A stretch of 64,000 bases of DNA, from assembly GCA_959347425.1 (NCBI GenBank), contig OY365741.1, positions 2,194,501 to 2,258,500 of the forward strand. The letters are read 5' to 3'. This document shows positions 1 to 7,255 of this stretch, piece by piece; within the stretch, counting starts at the first letter, position 1, and each line of letters opens with the position of its first letter. The stretch comes from an uncultured Amylibacter sp. (lineage in GTDB: Bacteria; Pseudomonadota; Alphaproteobacteria; Rhodobacterales; Rhodobacteraceae). The translations under genes were made by a program, and so were the position numbers. The notes under the pieces were generated by a model. It was not told where the DNA came from, searched no databases, and saw only the letters and a program-made list of their open reading frames with translations.

Positions 1-276
1 GACCGATAACTTCCAACTACGCGAACCCGCATAAACCAGTCCCGCAAATATCACCAGAAATAACGCCCAAGGCATGGACACCAGCAGGTTTTGGAACCAC
101 ACCAAGAACCATTTTAATGGGTCAAACGCCGCCTCTATCCATTCGCCGTTTTCGCGAATGAAATCGCGGAAGGTTCCGTCAATTCCCTTTTTAACATCAC
201 GCAAGGCTTCGCGTCCCATCTCTGGTGGGTCAATCAGGGTTGTTTTTGAAAAATCAATGATGCTCTCTTTGCTCAT
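1..276 (-). CDS. proW: Glycine betaine/proline ABC transporter permease, N-terminus (partial)
   Basis: The reverse strand encodes 92 residues from an ATG at 276 and then runs off the window. The start is supported by GAAAGGAAA just upstream. The protein has a soluble amphipathic N-terminal tail (MSKESIIDFS...), a segment around residues 44-60 reading EWIEAAFDPLKWFLVW, and a first membrane helix at about residues 68-84. That long N-terminal tail before the first helix is typical of ProW/OpuAB permeases, which form the channel of the betaine importer in the inner membrane. The gene for its likely binding protein lies directly upstream on the same strand (479-1492). The ATPase gene would lie outside the window. 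The core permease domain is not visible, so the call rests on the N-terminus and the neighbour. Confidence 0.68.
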   Translation of the reverse strand, partial: MSKESIIDFSKTTLIDPPEMGREALRDVKKGIDGTFRDFIRENGEWIEAAFDPLKWFLVWFQNLLVSMPWALFLVIFAGLVYAGSRSWKLSV

Positions 277-424
277 CTGGTTTCCTTTCGGTTTATTTTG
301 CGGTTATTTTACGGATTAAAAAACAAAACGACCAACATGTCAAGGCAACATGCGAGCATCTCTTACGCTATTCGTTTTTTGTATTCGTTTTTTGTATTCG
401 TTTTTTTATCTATTAAAAAAAACA

Positions 425-458
425 AAAGCCCCGCACGCCATGACACCTACGGGGCTTT
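425..458 (-). terminator. Rho-independent terminator or intercistronic hairpin after the binding-protein gene
   Basis: A 9-bp perfect stem, AAAGCCCCG with CGGGGCTTT, encloses a 16-nt loop. On the minus strand it is followed by a long U-rich run (complement of 409-424). It lies 20 bp past the proX-like stop and about 150 bp before the permease start. It would stop or attenuate transcription between the binding protein and the permease, which favours excess binding protein (inference). Confidence 0.8.
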
Positions 459-478
459 ATTCGTTTTAAAGCGTAGCC

Positions 479-1492
479 TTACAGCGCAGCTTTGATTTTC
501 TTAGCGATGCGTCTTGGCACCCAAGATTCCCAAACTTCCCCTTGTGTTTCAAGGAAATAAATGGCGGCATCTTCACCAGAAGCCTGCTCGTCTTGCATAT
601 AAACGAGCATGCCGTTCATAACAGGACCAGGAAAGATGCGCTTTTCAAGGTATTTCAACGCTTGCCTGCCACCATTTTTCTTGAAATTATCGGTGACAAC
701 GGTATAAACCTCTGATTCTGTCCAAGCGCTCACCTGCGGATCAGAGCAATCTTGCTCTGGTTGCGCAATGCAATTGTCCCAATTTTCTCGACCCGCGAAA
801 GGTACGCCCCAATCCAATTTCACCATATTGTATTTACCAATCAGCGCAGTCGGATTCCAGTAATAACCGAACCAAGGCTCGCCGCGTTCAACAGCTTTTG
901 CCATAGAACCGTCCAAACCAGCAGCAGAACCTGGGTCAATCAATTCCCAGCCCTTTGCTTCCATATCGAAAGCGCGGAACAGGTTGGCATTATTCAACTG
1001 ACAACCCCAACCAGCAGGACAGCCAACAAAGCCGCCTTTACTTGGATCTTCTGGATGTGGGAAAAGATCTGGACGTTCCAGAACTTTCAAAACCGTGTCC
1101 AATTCAGGGTGTTTTGCAGCAAACGCAGGTGGTAGCCACCAGCCCTCGCCCAATTCGGTGATTGGTCCTTCAAGGACAGGGTGCAGGCGGCCTTCTTTAA
1201 CCGCGGCCTGCAATGGCACTTGCACAGCGTTCGTCCAAAGCTCTGGCGCGACATCAGGTTGCCCTTTTTCGTTCATAGACGCAAAGGTAGTCGTTGTCGC
1301 CCCCGGCACCAATTCTATATCACAGCCATAGCCGTTTTCCAGAATAAAGGCATCGATGTTCGCCATAAGTTCGGCCGAAGCCCAGTTCATTTCAGCTATT
1401 TGAAAGCTGCCACATTTGCCTTGTGCTATCGCACCAGAACCAAATGTTGTTGCCGCAAGCCCTACGGCTAGAGGTGTTAAGTATTTATGCAT
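479..1492 (-). CDS. proX: Glycine betaine/proline-type ABC transporter substrate-binding protein
   Basis: The protein has 337 residues. The start at 1492 is chosen because AGGAG lies just upstream and the protein then begins with a clean Sec signal peptide (MHKYLTPLAVGLAATTFGSG, cleavage probably after AIA or AQ). An upstream in-frame start at 1609 would add 39 unlikely residues. The mature protein matches the OpuAC/ProX fold: an early NWASAELMANID segment, the GATTTTF segment, then PDVAPELWTNAV. It should bind a quaternary ammonium compound such as glycine betaine in the periplasm and deliver it to the permease encoded downstream. Family members also bind choline, carnitine or proline betaine, so the exact ligand is not settled by sequence. 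A hairpin separates it from the permease gene. Confidence 0.85.
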   Translation of the reverse strand: MHKYLTPLAVGLAATTFGSGAIAQGKCGSFQIAEMNWASAELMANIDAFILENGYGCDIELVPGATTTTFASMNEKGQPDVAPELWTNAVQVPLQAAVKEGRLHPVLEGPITELGEGWWLPPAFAAKHPELDTVLKVLERPDLFPHPEDPSKGGFVGCPAGWGCQLNNANLFRAFDMEAKGWELIDPGSAAGLDGSMAKAVERGEPWFGYYWNPTALIGKYNMVKLDWGVPFAGRENWDNCIAQPEQDCSDPQVSAWTESEVYTVVTDNFKKNGGRQALKYLEKRIFPGPVMNGMLVYMQDEQASGEDAAIYFLETQGEVWESWVPRRIAKKIKAAL

Positions 1493-1668
1493 TATATTTC
1501 TCCTATTTGCATTTAATGTTTTCAACGCACCGCCATAATAGCAAGGGAATCTCGCAAGGCGGGTTATTGTGATAGGCAGGATGGTAAAGGCTAGGGATTT
1601 ATTAAACAAGGGGTAAAAGGGGGTTTTTGTGAGAAAAATGCTAAAGTGTTGATTTTAGGGGAAATTTT

Positions 1669-2137
1669 TTAGTGATTAGTGATTAGTGGTTAGTGATTAG
1701 TGGGGGCTTTTGTGCATATAGGGCTTTACATAAGGGCAGTTGAACCTGCCCGACCAAGATAAAATCATGTAAAGCCCATCCACAAAAGCCTTTGGTTACA
1801 AGACGATAAGATTATCATAAATTTACTATCTGGAATAACAAGATTATAGAGTGGATTATTTGTTTAGAATACTTGGGAAGTGGCGATAGGTTTGTCATAA
1901 ATTTATTTAGACACTATACAAGACGCTGAGCCAAACCCCAGCCAAAAAATAGCCCGTCCAGCTCATTATTTTTATTTGCGGGCAGGTTCAACTGCCCTTG
2001 TAGGAGGGGTGGGCGGGCGGGCGACATTTCGAAGAAATGGCGCAACAAAAAACCTCTGCCCTTAACCTCTCATAACCAACCCACAATTCCTAACAACCAA
2101 TCACTAATCACTAATCACTAATCACTCACCACTAATC
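1669..2137. repeat. Dispersed palindromic element, copy 1, bounded by heptamer arrays
   Basis: This gene-free stretch starts with five TTAGTGA/TTAGTGG heptamers (1669-1703) and ends with the inverted array TCACTAA (2097-2137), which supplies the purB stop codon. Inside each end is a hairpin: GGGCAGTTGAACCTGCCC near 1735 and its inverse near 1980. A core (about 1780-1910) contains the runs TGGATTATTTG, GAATACTTGGGAA and AAATTTATTTAG, which recur at 14356-14485. No open reading frame of note lies inside. The structure suggests a non-autonomous repeat rather than a gene. The remaining bases 1493-1668 are the 5' region of the binding-protein gene. Confidence 0.7.
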
Positions 2138-3433
2138 AAAAACCCGTCCAAATATCACATCCACATGCCGTGTATGATACGCCAAATCAAACAACTCCGC
2201 CAATTCCGCCTTATCCAAATACGCCGCCACATCCGCGTCCGCCGATAAAACTTCCAACAACTGCCCGCCATTTTGCCAAACAAACATCGCGCTCTTTTGC
2301 ACCAATTTATAGGCCACCTCCCTGCTCGCCCCTTTTTGCGTTAACGCCAACAACACCCGTTGCGAATGCACCAACCCCCGCGCCGATTCCAAATTCGCCA
2401 TCATTTTATCCGGATAAATCACCAGATTTTCAATCAAACCAGCCAACCGCCCCAAGGCGAAATCCAAGGTAACGGTCGCATCTGGCGCAATCCCGCGTTC
2501 CACCGAGGAATGGGATATATCGCGTTCGTGCCAAGTCGTCACATTCTCCATCGCTGGCACAACACTTGCGCGAACCAACCGCGCCAATCCGCATAAATTC
2601 TCACTTAACACAGGGTTGCGCTTGTGGGGCATAGCGGACGAGCCCTTTTGCCCAGCAGAGAAAAACTCCTCTGCCTCACCCACTTCACTACGTTGCATGT
2701 GGCGGATTTCCGTGGCGATATTTTCAATGGAACTGGCAACCAGCCCAAGGACCGCAAAAAACGCCGCATGACGGTCGCGGGGGATGATTTGCGTGGATAT
2801 CGGCTCTGGCGATAAGCCCATTTTTTCGCAAACATAAGCCTCCACAAACGGGTCTATATTGGCGAAAGTCCCAACCGCGCCCGAAATCGCACCCGTGGCG
2901 ATTTCCGCCCGTGCCACTTGCAATCGCGTCAATCCCCGTGCCATTTCCGCATAGAACCGCGCGAAGGTCAGCCCCATAGTCACAGGCTCGGCAAATATCC
3001 CATGACTGCGACCGATTCGCAGGGTGGTTTTGTGTTCATAAGCACGGGTTTTTAACGCGGTCAAAACGCGGGTTTGGGCGGCTATTAACAAATCGGCAGC
3101 GCGGGTGAGTTGCACATTCAAAGTCGTATCCAGAACGTCCGAAGAAGTCATACCCTGATGGACGAATCGCGCCGCGTCCGCGCCGACTATTTCACCCAAA
3201 TGGGTTAAAAAAGCGATAACATCGTGTTTGGTTTCTGCCTCTATCGCGTCAATCCGCGCTTCGTTGAATGTTGCGTTTTTGGCTTTCCAAACGGCGGTGG
3301 CGTTGGCTTTTGGGATAACGCCCAGCTCCGCCTGTGCGTCGCAAGCGTGTGCCTCTATTTCAAACCAGATTTTGTATTTGGTTTGGGGCGACCATATCGC
3401 AACCATTTCGGGGCGGGAGTATCGTGGAATCAT
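2132..3433 (-). CDS. purB: Adenylosuccinate lyase
   Basis: The enzyme cleaves SAICAR to AICAR and adenylosuccinate to AMP in purine synthesis. The 433-residue protein shows the fumarase/aspartase superfamily signature GSSAMPHKRNP at about 264-274, which carries the mobile catalytic serine loop. It also has TSSDVLDT near 97-103 and the GRSHG segment with the catalytic-type His near 144. Length is normal for the short PurB class. The start overlaps the stop of the upstream zeta-subunit gene as ATGA, so translation is probably coupled. The TAG stop lies inside the terminal heptamer array of the downstream repeat element. Its purine role agrees with purC-purS-purQ on the opposite strand nearby. 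Confidence 0.97.
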   Translation of the reverse strand: MIPRYSRPEMVAIWSPQTKYKIWFEIEAHACDAQAELGVIPKANATAVWKAKNATFNEARIDAIEAETKHDVIAFLTHLGEIVGADAARFVHQGMTSSDVLDTTLNVQLTRAADLLIAAQTRVLTALKTRAYEHKTTLRIGRSHGIFAEPVTMGLTFARFYAEMARGLTRLQVARAEIATGAISGAVGTFANIDPFVEAYVCEKMGLSPEPISTQIIPRDRHAAFFAVLGLVASSIENIATEIRHMQRSEVGEAEEFFSAGQKGSSAMPHKRNPVLSENLCGLARLVRASVVPAMENVTTWHERDISHSSVERGIAPDATVTLDFALGRLAGLIENLVIYPDKMMANLESARGLVHSQRVLLALTQKGASREVAYKLVQKSAMFVWQNGGQLLEVLSADADVAAYLDKAELAELFDLAYHTRHVDVIFGRVFD

Positions 3434-3741
3434 TCACTCATAACCTGCGTTTTGGCATCGATCATAAACGCGGACATTTTGTCACGGATAACCTGCTCTT
3501 CGGCACGCCCGCCCAAATCGCCCGCGATTTTACGAAACACATCCTCCTCCCCTGCCTCTTCAAAATCGGATTTCACCACCTCTTTGGCGTAATCCGCGGC
3601 GGCATCCCCGGTTTTCCCCAGCAAACCAGCAGCCCAAAGCCCCAGCAGTTTATTACGCCGAGCCTCCACGCGGAACCGCAGGGCTTCGTCGTGGGCAAAC
3701 TTGTTTTCAAAGCTATCGCGGCGGTCGTCAAATTGTGTCAT
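3430..3741 (-). CDS. F1-ATPase inhibitor zeta subunit (DUF1476 family)
   Basis: The protein has 103 residues. The start at 3741 is supported by AAGGAGA 7 bases upstream. A longer reading from 3828 has no family support. It matches the DUF1476 family, shown in Paracoccus to be the zeta subunit that inhibits ATP hydrolysis by F1-ATPase: MTQFDDRRDSFENKFAHDE at the N-terminus, then KLLGLWAAGLLG, and an acidic four-helix C-terminal part ending AFMIDAKTQVMSE. The inhibitory N-terminal segment is present. The family is close to exclusive to Alphaproteobacteria, which helps place the organism. Its stop overlaps the purB start by four bases, making a two-gene unit with no obvious functional link. Confidence 0.9.
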   Translation of the reverse strand: MTQFDDRRDSFENKFAHDEALRFRVEARRNKLLGLWAAGLLGKTGDAAADYAKEVVKSDFEEAGEEDVFRKIAGDLGGRAEEQVIRDKMSAFMIDAKTQVMSE

Positions 3742-3813
3742 AGTGTTCTCCTTCAGGTTTTTCCAATTTCCACAGACTATAACCAAAATTCGCGACACAA
3801 TCAACCCTAAAAA

Positions 3814-3854
3814 CAATTCACCATTCACAATTCACAATTAGCAATTTACAATCC
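3814..3854. repeat. Heptanucleotide array between zeta subunit and purC promoters
   Basis: About six consecutive 7-bp units (CAATTCA, CCATTCA, CAATTCA, CAATTAG, CAATTTA, CAAT) fill the gap between divergent genes. It is a sequence variant of the heptamer arrays found at other junctions in the first 23 kb. Confidence 0.6.
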
Positions 3855-3909
3855 CACCAATCCACGCTATAACACCCCAAACCAACCCCCGAACCCCAAA
3901 GGAACCCCC

Positions 3910-4674
3910 ATGGCGCGTGGCAAAAAACTCTATGAAGGCAAGGCGAAAATCGTCTATCAGGGCAGTGAGCCGAATACGATTATCCAGTATTTCAAAGACG
4001 ATGCCACGGCCTTTAATGCCGAGAAAAAGGCGGTTTTTGAAAACAAAGGCGTGCTGAATAACCTGATTTGCGAGCATATTATGGTCGGGTTGAACGCCTT
4101 GGGTATTGAAACGCATTTCCTGCGCCGTATAAACGCGCGGGAGCAACTTTGCCATAAGGTGGAAATCATTCCTCTGGAGGTTATCGTACGCAATCGCTCG
4201 GCTGGGTCTTTCGCGGCGCGATTGGGGATAGAGGAAGGGGTGATGTTGTCCCGCCCTCTGCTGGAATTTTGCTATAAAGATGATGCGTTGGGCGACCCGT
4301 TGGTCAGCGAGGAGCATATAGACGTGATGGAATGGGCGGCACGTGGTGAGATGGACAAAATGATTCATGTAGCCCTGCGTGTCAACGATTATCTGATGGG
4401 AATGATGTATTCTATCGGCATTTCTTTGATTGATTTTAAGCTGGAATTCGGGCGGAAATACGATATGGACGGGCAGTTGGCTATCCTGCTGGCGGATGAA
4501 ATCAGCCCCGATACTTGCCGTTTGTGGGATATGGAGACAAGCCGTCGTTTGGATAAAGACGTGTTTCGCCGTGATTTGGGCGATTTGGGCGATGCCTATC
4601 GCGAATTGGCGGGGCGACTCAATATATTGCCACGGGGGGCTGCTGGGGTGAGTGCGCCGAAGCTGGTGGTTTGA
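3910..4674 (+). CDS. purC: Phosphoribosylaminoimidazole-succinocarboxamide synthase
   Basis: The enzyme joins CAIR and aspartate with ATP to make SAICAR. The 254-residue protein has the N-terminal LYEGKAKIVY loop (residues 7-16) that binds nucleotide, LEVIVRNRSAGS in the middle and SLIDFKLEFGR toward the C-terminus, all standard PurC motifs. Length is normal. AAAGGAA lies upstream of the start. The TGA stop shares its last base with the purS start (TGATG), so purC, purS and purQ are almost certainly one operon. purL, usually next, is not here: purQ is followed by a repeat fragment and an opposing gene. Confidence 0.97.
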   Translation: MARGKKLYEGKAKIVYQGSEPNTIIQYFKDDATAFNAEKKAVFENKGVLNNLICEHIMVGLNALGIETHFLRRINAREQLCHKVEIIPLEVIVRNRSAGSFAARLGIEEGVMLSRPLLEFCYKDDALGDPLVSEEHIDVMEWAARGEMDKMIHVALRVNDYLMGMMYSIGISLIDFKLEFGRKYDMDGQLAILLADEISPDTCRLWDMETSRRLDKDVFRRDLGDLGDAYRELAGRLNILPRGAAGVSAPKLVV

Positions 4675-4949
4675 TGCGGGCAAGGATTTATATCACTTTG
4701 AAAAACGGGGTTTTGGACCCGCAAGGGATGGCTGTGCAGAGCTCTCTGCGGCATCTTGGGTTTGATAATGTCGTTGGTCTGCGTCAGGGCAAAATGATTG
4801 ATGTAGAGCTGGATATGGTGGATGAAACCGCCGCACGGGCGGTTTTGGGTGATATGTGCCAAAAGCTATTGGCGAATACGGTTATTGAGGATTATTCGTT
4901 TGAAATCCTGCCTAATAGTGCGGATAATCCCGCAAAGCCCGTGACATAA
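4674..4949 (+). CDS. purS: Phosphoribosylformylglycinamidine synthase subunit PurS
   Basis: This small subunit (91 residues) bridges PurQ and PurL in the three-part FGAM synthase. It begins with the family pattern MRARIYITLKNGVLDPQG and continues with the GFDNVVGLRQGKMIDVELD segment that forms the dimeric beta sheet. The ATG start overlaps the purC stop by one base. A TTG one codon upstream is possible but less likely. It is followed one base after its stop by purQ. Confidence 0.95.
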   Translation: MRARIYITLKNGVLDPQGMAVQSSLRHLGFDNVVGLRQGKMIDVELDMVDETAARAVLGDMCQKLLANTVIEDYSFEILPNSADNPAKPVT

Positions 4950-4950
4950 C

Positions 4951-5631
4951 ATGCGCACGGCGGTTATTCAGTTCCCAGGCTCTAACTGCAACCGCGATAT
5001 GGCGGTCGCGCTGGATGCCACTTTGGGGCGGGTCTCGCCCCCTTCCAAACCTGTGCAAATGGTGTGGCATAAAGAGTCCTCCTTGCCCGATGGTTTGGAT
5101 TTGCTGGTTATCCCTGGCGGGTTTAGTTTCGGCGATTATCTGCGGTGTGGCGCGATTGCCGCCCACGCCCCGATTATGCGGAGTGTCAAGGCCTTCGCCG
5201 ATAAGGGCGGTTATATTTTGGGCGTGTGCAACGGGTTTCAGATTTTAACGGAAAGCCGGATTTTGCCGGGCGCGTTAGTCCGCAATGCTGGACTGAAGTT
5301 CGTGTGTAAATCGGCGCGGTTGCAGGTGGCAACTGTGGATAGTGTTTTCACATCGGGTTTTGCTGCGGGCGCGGAATTGTCCCTGCCAATAGCGCATCAC
5401 GATGGGAATTATACGGCTTCTGCCGAGGTTTTGGCGCGGTTGCATGGCGAAGATAGGATAGCGTTTCGGTATTTGGATAACCCCAATGGGTCGGTTGACG
5501 CGATTGCTGGTGTGCTGTCCGCCAACCGCCGAGTGTGCGGGATGATGCCCCATCCAGAACGTTTAATAAGCGAGGATTTGGGCGGTATGGATGGTGCGGT
5601 TTTGTTTGAGGCGTTGTTGTCTAGTTATTAG
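4951..5631 (+). CDS. purQ: Phosphoribosylformylglycinamidine synthase glutaminase subunit PurQ
   Basis: This class I glutamine amidotransferase (226 residues) releases ammonia from glutamine for PurL. The nucleophile Cys93 lies in GVCNGFQIL, and the His201/Glu203 pair lies in MMPHPE. The N-terminus MRTAVIQFPGSNCNRD is characteristic. Normal length. The last codons and TAG stop (TCT-AGT-TAT-TAG) are already part of the heptamer array that follows, so the C-terminal residues SSY look as if set by the repeat. Last gene of the purC-purS-purQ operon here. Confidence 0.97.
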   Translation: MRTAVIQFPGSNCNRDMAVALDATLGRVSPPSKPVQMVWHKESSLPDGLDLLVIPGGFSFGDYLRCGAIAAHAPIMRSVKAFADKGGYILGVCNGFQILTESRILPGALVRNAGLKFVCKSARLQVATVDSVFTSGFAAGAELSLPIAHHDGNYTASAEVLARLHGEDRIAFRYLDNPNGSVDAIAGVLSANRRVCGMMPHPERLISEDLGGMDGAVLFEALLSSY

Positions 5632-5740
5632 TTATTAGTGATGCCCACAAGGGCAGTTGAACCTGCCCGTAAAATAAAAACAATGTCTTCGTCATCGCTT
5701 GCACGAATGCCGACCAGCTTTTAACGGGGCGGGTTTTGGT
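5622..5740. repeat. Partial copy of the dispersed repeat element
   Basis: It begins with the TTAGTTATTAG array at the purQ stop and continues with CCCACAAGGGCAGTTGAACC, an AT-rich spacer and GTCTTCGTCATCGCTT. It ends near a CGACCA/TGGTCG stem (about 5708-5737). The first part matches the reverse complement of 14560-14637 closely. This looks like a single end of the longer element seen at 1669 and 14229. It fills the space between the convergent purQ and Abi-like genes. Confidence 0.65.
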
Positions 5741-5745
5741 CGCCT

Positions 5746-6366
5746 TTATTCCAACACCATCCGCGCAACCCAGTCTTTTGTATCCGCACACATCCAGCCG
5801 ATAGTCTCTATAATTTCGTCATGCTTACCGTTAATACCATTGATAAATACAATCGGTTCTTGGTGGGCGATAGCATTACGTAAATCACGAATCGCATGAA
5901 CTCTATTGCTCAGTGGTTTAAAATTACCTCTATAATTTGGAAATGCATGGCGAAGCGTTGGTCGCCAAAGCGTTTTTTCATATTTTTTACCAAGCAACCT
6001 AACCCAAAATCCCAAAGAAAGTTCCGAAACAACCCTTCCCATGTTTTCAGATACATTATCGTTGATCTTATTATAGGTTTGTAATTTTTCATAGACCGCG
6101 ATAGCAGTGTCTATCTCGTCTTGTTTTAAGGGCGTTTGCCCCTCTAACAGCAGCCAATCAACACCGTAAGTTTCTTTCATAGTTTCGTGGATATGATTGC
6201 GCAGACACACCTCAAAGCACGAAATAGCAAGATAAAATCCAGCAGACATACGCATGTTTTGTTCATATAATTTTAAGGCTTTTTCAAAATCATCACCCGA
6301 ATGTGATAAAAATCTTTGTAATCGCTGGGGTGAAATTGAACGGCTTAGTGTGTTGATATTATTCAT
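5746..6366 (-). CDS. Abi-like HEPN-domain protein, possible abortive-infection RNase
   Basis: The 206-residue, helix-rich protein resembles the Abi-like (Abi_2-type) family. It shows ISPQRLQRFL at the N-terminus, AISCFEVCLRNHIHE near residues 49-63, LSLGFWVRLLGKKYE in the middle, and RVHAIRDLRNAIAHQEP toward the end. The RNAIAH segment fits the R-x4-6-H active motif of HEPN ribonucleases; a second RNH in CLRNHIHE could also take part. Such proteins are often phage-defence or toxin-like RNases. It stands alone, pointing toward purQ, with a repeat fragment downstream and a divergent small RNA-like element upstream. No partner protein is visible. The family call is from recognition only. Confidence 0.65.
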   Translation of the reverse strand: MNNINTLSRSISPQRLQRFLSHSGDDFEKALKLYEQNMRMSAGFYLAISCFEVCLRNHIHETMKETYGVDWLLLEGQTPLKQDEIDTAIAVYEKLQTYNKINDNVSENMGRVVSELSLGFWVRLLGKKYEKTLWRPTLRHAFPNYRGNFKPLSNRVHAIRDLRNAIAHQEPIVFINGINGKHDEIIETIGWMCADTKDWVARMVLE

Positions 6367-6435
6367 TTTATTTTATCCATCTGTGGTTTTATACAACACT
6401 TTTACCAATTATTTGGATTTATTGCAAATTTTTTC

Positions 6436-6464
6436 TTGCAAAGGGGTATGAAAAACGCTATTAT
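6436..6464 (+). promoter_or_regulatory. Sigma-70-type promoter for a small RNA
   Basis: TTGCAA (6436-6441), a 17-bp spacer, then TATTAT (6459-6464). The likely transcription start is near 6471. There is no protein-coding gene downstream on this strand, only a hairpin with a U tract. Confidence 0.55.
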
Positions 6465-6470
6465 AGTCCC

Positions 6471-6529
6471 GTACACCCCCGGTGCTAGCTGCTTGTTTTT
6501 AATAAGCACACCCGGGGGTAGGTTTTTTA
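6471..6529 (+). ncRNA. Candidate small RNA with intrinsic terminator, next to the Abi-like gene
   Basis: Downstream of a good promoter lies a short structured segment. CCCCCGGTG (6476-6484) pairs with CACCCGGGGG (6509-6518, one bulge), with an inner TGCTT/AAGCA stem. Six T residues follow (6523-6528). With its own promoter and terminator and no open frame it could be a transcript of about 58 nt. Alternatively the hairpin only ends stray transcription. On the minus strand there is no U tract, so it is not a good terminator for the DUF1638 gene. Placement beside an Abi-like gene recalls defence toxins paired with non-coding RNA, but this is inference. Confidence 0.4.
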
Positions 6530-6546
6530 GCGACAAAGCATCCGAC

Positions 6547-7236
6547 CTAACAACGAGACAGCGCGTTTTCCAAATCCCCATACCCCGTGAACCGCCGCTC
6601 AAACGGCAAGCCCAGCCTATCGGCACATTCCTGCGCCTTTTTATCCAGCTCCGCATCATTCACCTGCGCCTGATACACCAGCTTTTCATAATTGCCAAAG
6701 TAGGTATCGCGCAGTTCTGGATGCTTATCCAAGCCCAAGGGGCGGATGATAAAGGCATCAAACTGCTTGACCAGAAAATCGGTCAAATAAAACGCGGTAA
6801 TCTCATCTTCGTGGGAGGCGAAGGCATCCACCCCCTCAAAAAACGCATAGCAATGGGGGCCAGCAATCATCTCCACCCCCAATTCCGCACATTTCTTCGC
6901 CAGCAAGCCACCCGTGCCACAATCGGCATAAGCCACGAAAATCTTATCAAACTTAACGCGGTGTTTTAACACGGCGCGTTCCACTTCTTCGGTGATTTTA
7001 TCGGGGTATAGATGCAGTTTCGCGGGCAAACAAGTCAGGTGCAAATGCCCCCAGCCGTTCATCCGTATCATCGCCAAGATTTCCCGCGCCAAAGCCCCGC
7101 AAGCCAATATCAGCACGGGTTTCAGAGCAGAATCCGCGCCCGAAACAACGCCCAGCCCCCGCTCAGTTAAATCTGAATCGGTTAAATCCGAATCGGTTAG
7201 ATTAGTAGGCAAATTATCGGGCAAATCGTTAGGCAA
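6547..7236 (-). CDS. DUF1638 domain protein associated with corrinoid methyltransfer
   Basis: The 229-residue reading starts from a TTG preceded by a G-rich stretch. No better start is visible, so the N-terminus is uncertain. The domain begins at about residue 39 with KPVLILACGALAREIL and continues with LTCLPAKLHLYPDKI, FVAYADCGTGG and GPHCYAFFEG, typical of DUF1638. The conserved Cys and His residues could bind a metal or cofactor. Family members commonly sit beside corrinoid proteins and MttB-like methyltransferases, as here, 19 bp after the corrinoid gene. The biochemical role is not known to me. The first 27 residues are a degenerate repeat (LTDSDLTDSDLT) that may be a dispensable extension. 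Confidence 0.8.
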   Translation of the reverse strand: MPNDLPDNLPTNLTDSDLTDSDLTERGLGVVSGADSALKPVLILACGALAREILAMIRMNGWGHLHLTCLPAKLHLYPDKITEEVERAVLKHRVKFDKIFVAYADCGTGGLLAKKCAELGVEMIAGPHCYAFFEGVDAFASHEDEITAFYLTDFLVKQFDAFIIRPLGLDKHPELRDTYFGNYEKLVYQAQVNDAELDKKAQECADRLGLPFERRFTGYGDLENALSRC

Positions 7237-7255
7237 ATCATCAGCCCCCCACCCA

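Noticed and set aside
3838..4683. Minus-strand open frame of 281 codons opposite purC
   Set aside because: Shadow of purC, which has unmistakable motifs and operon context.
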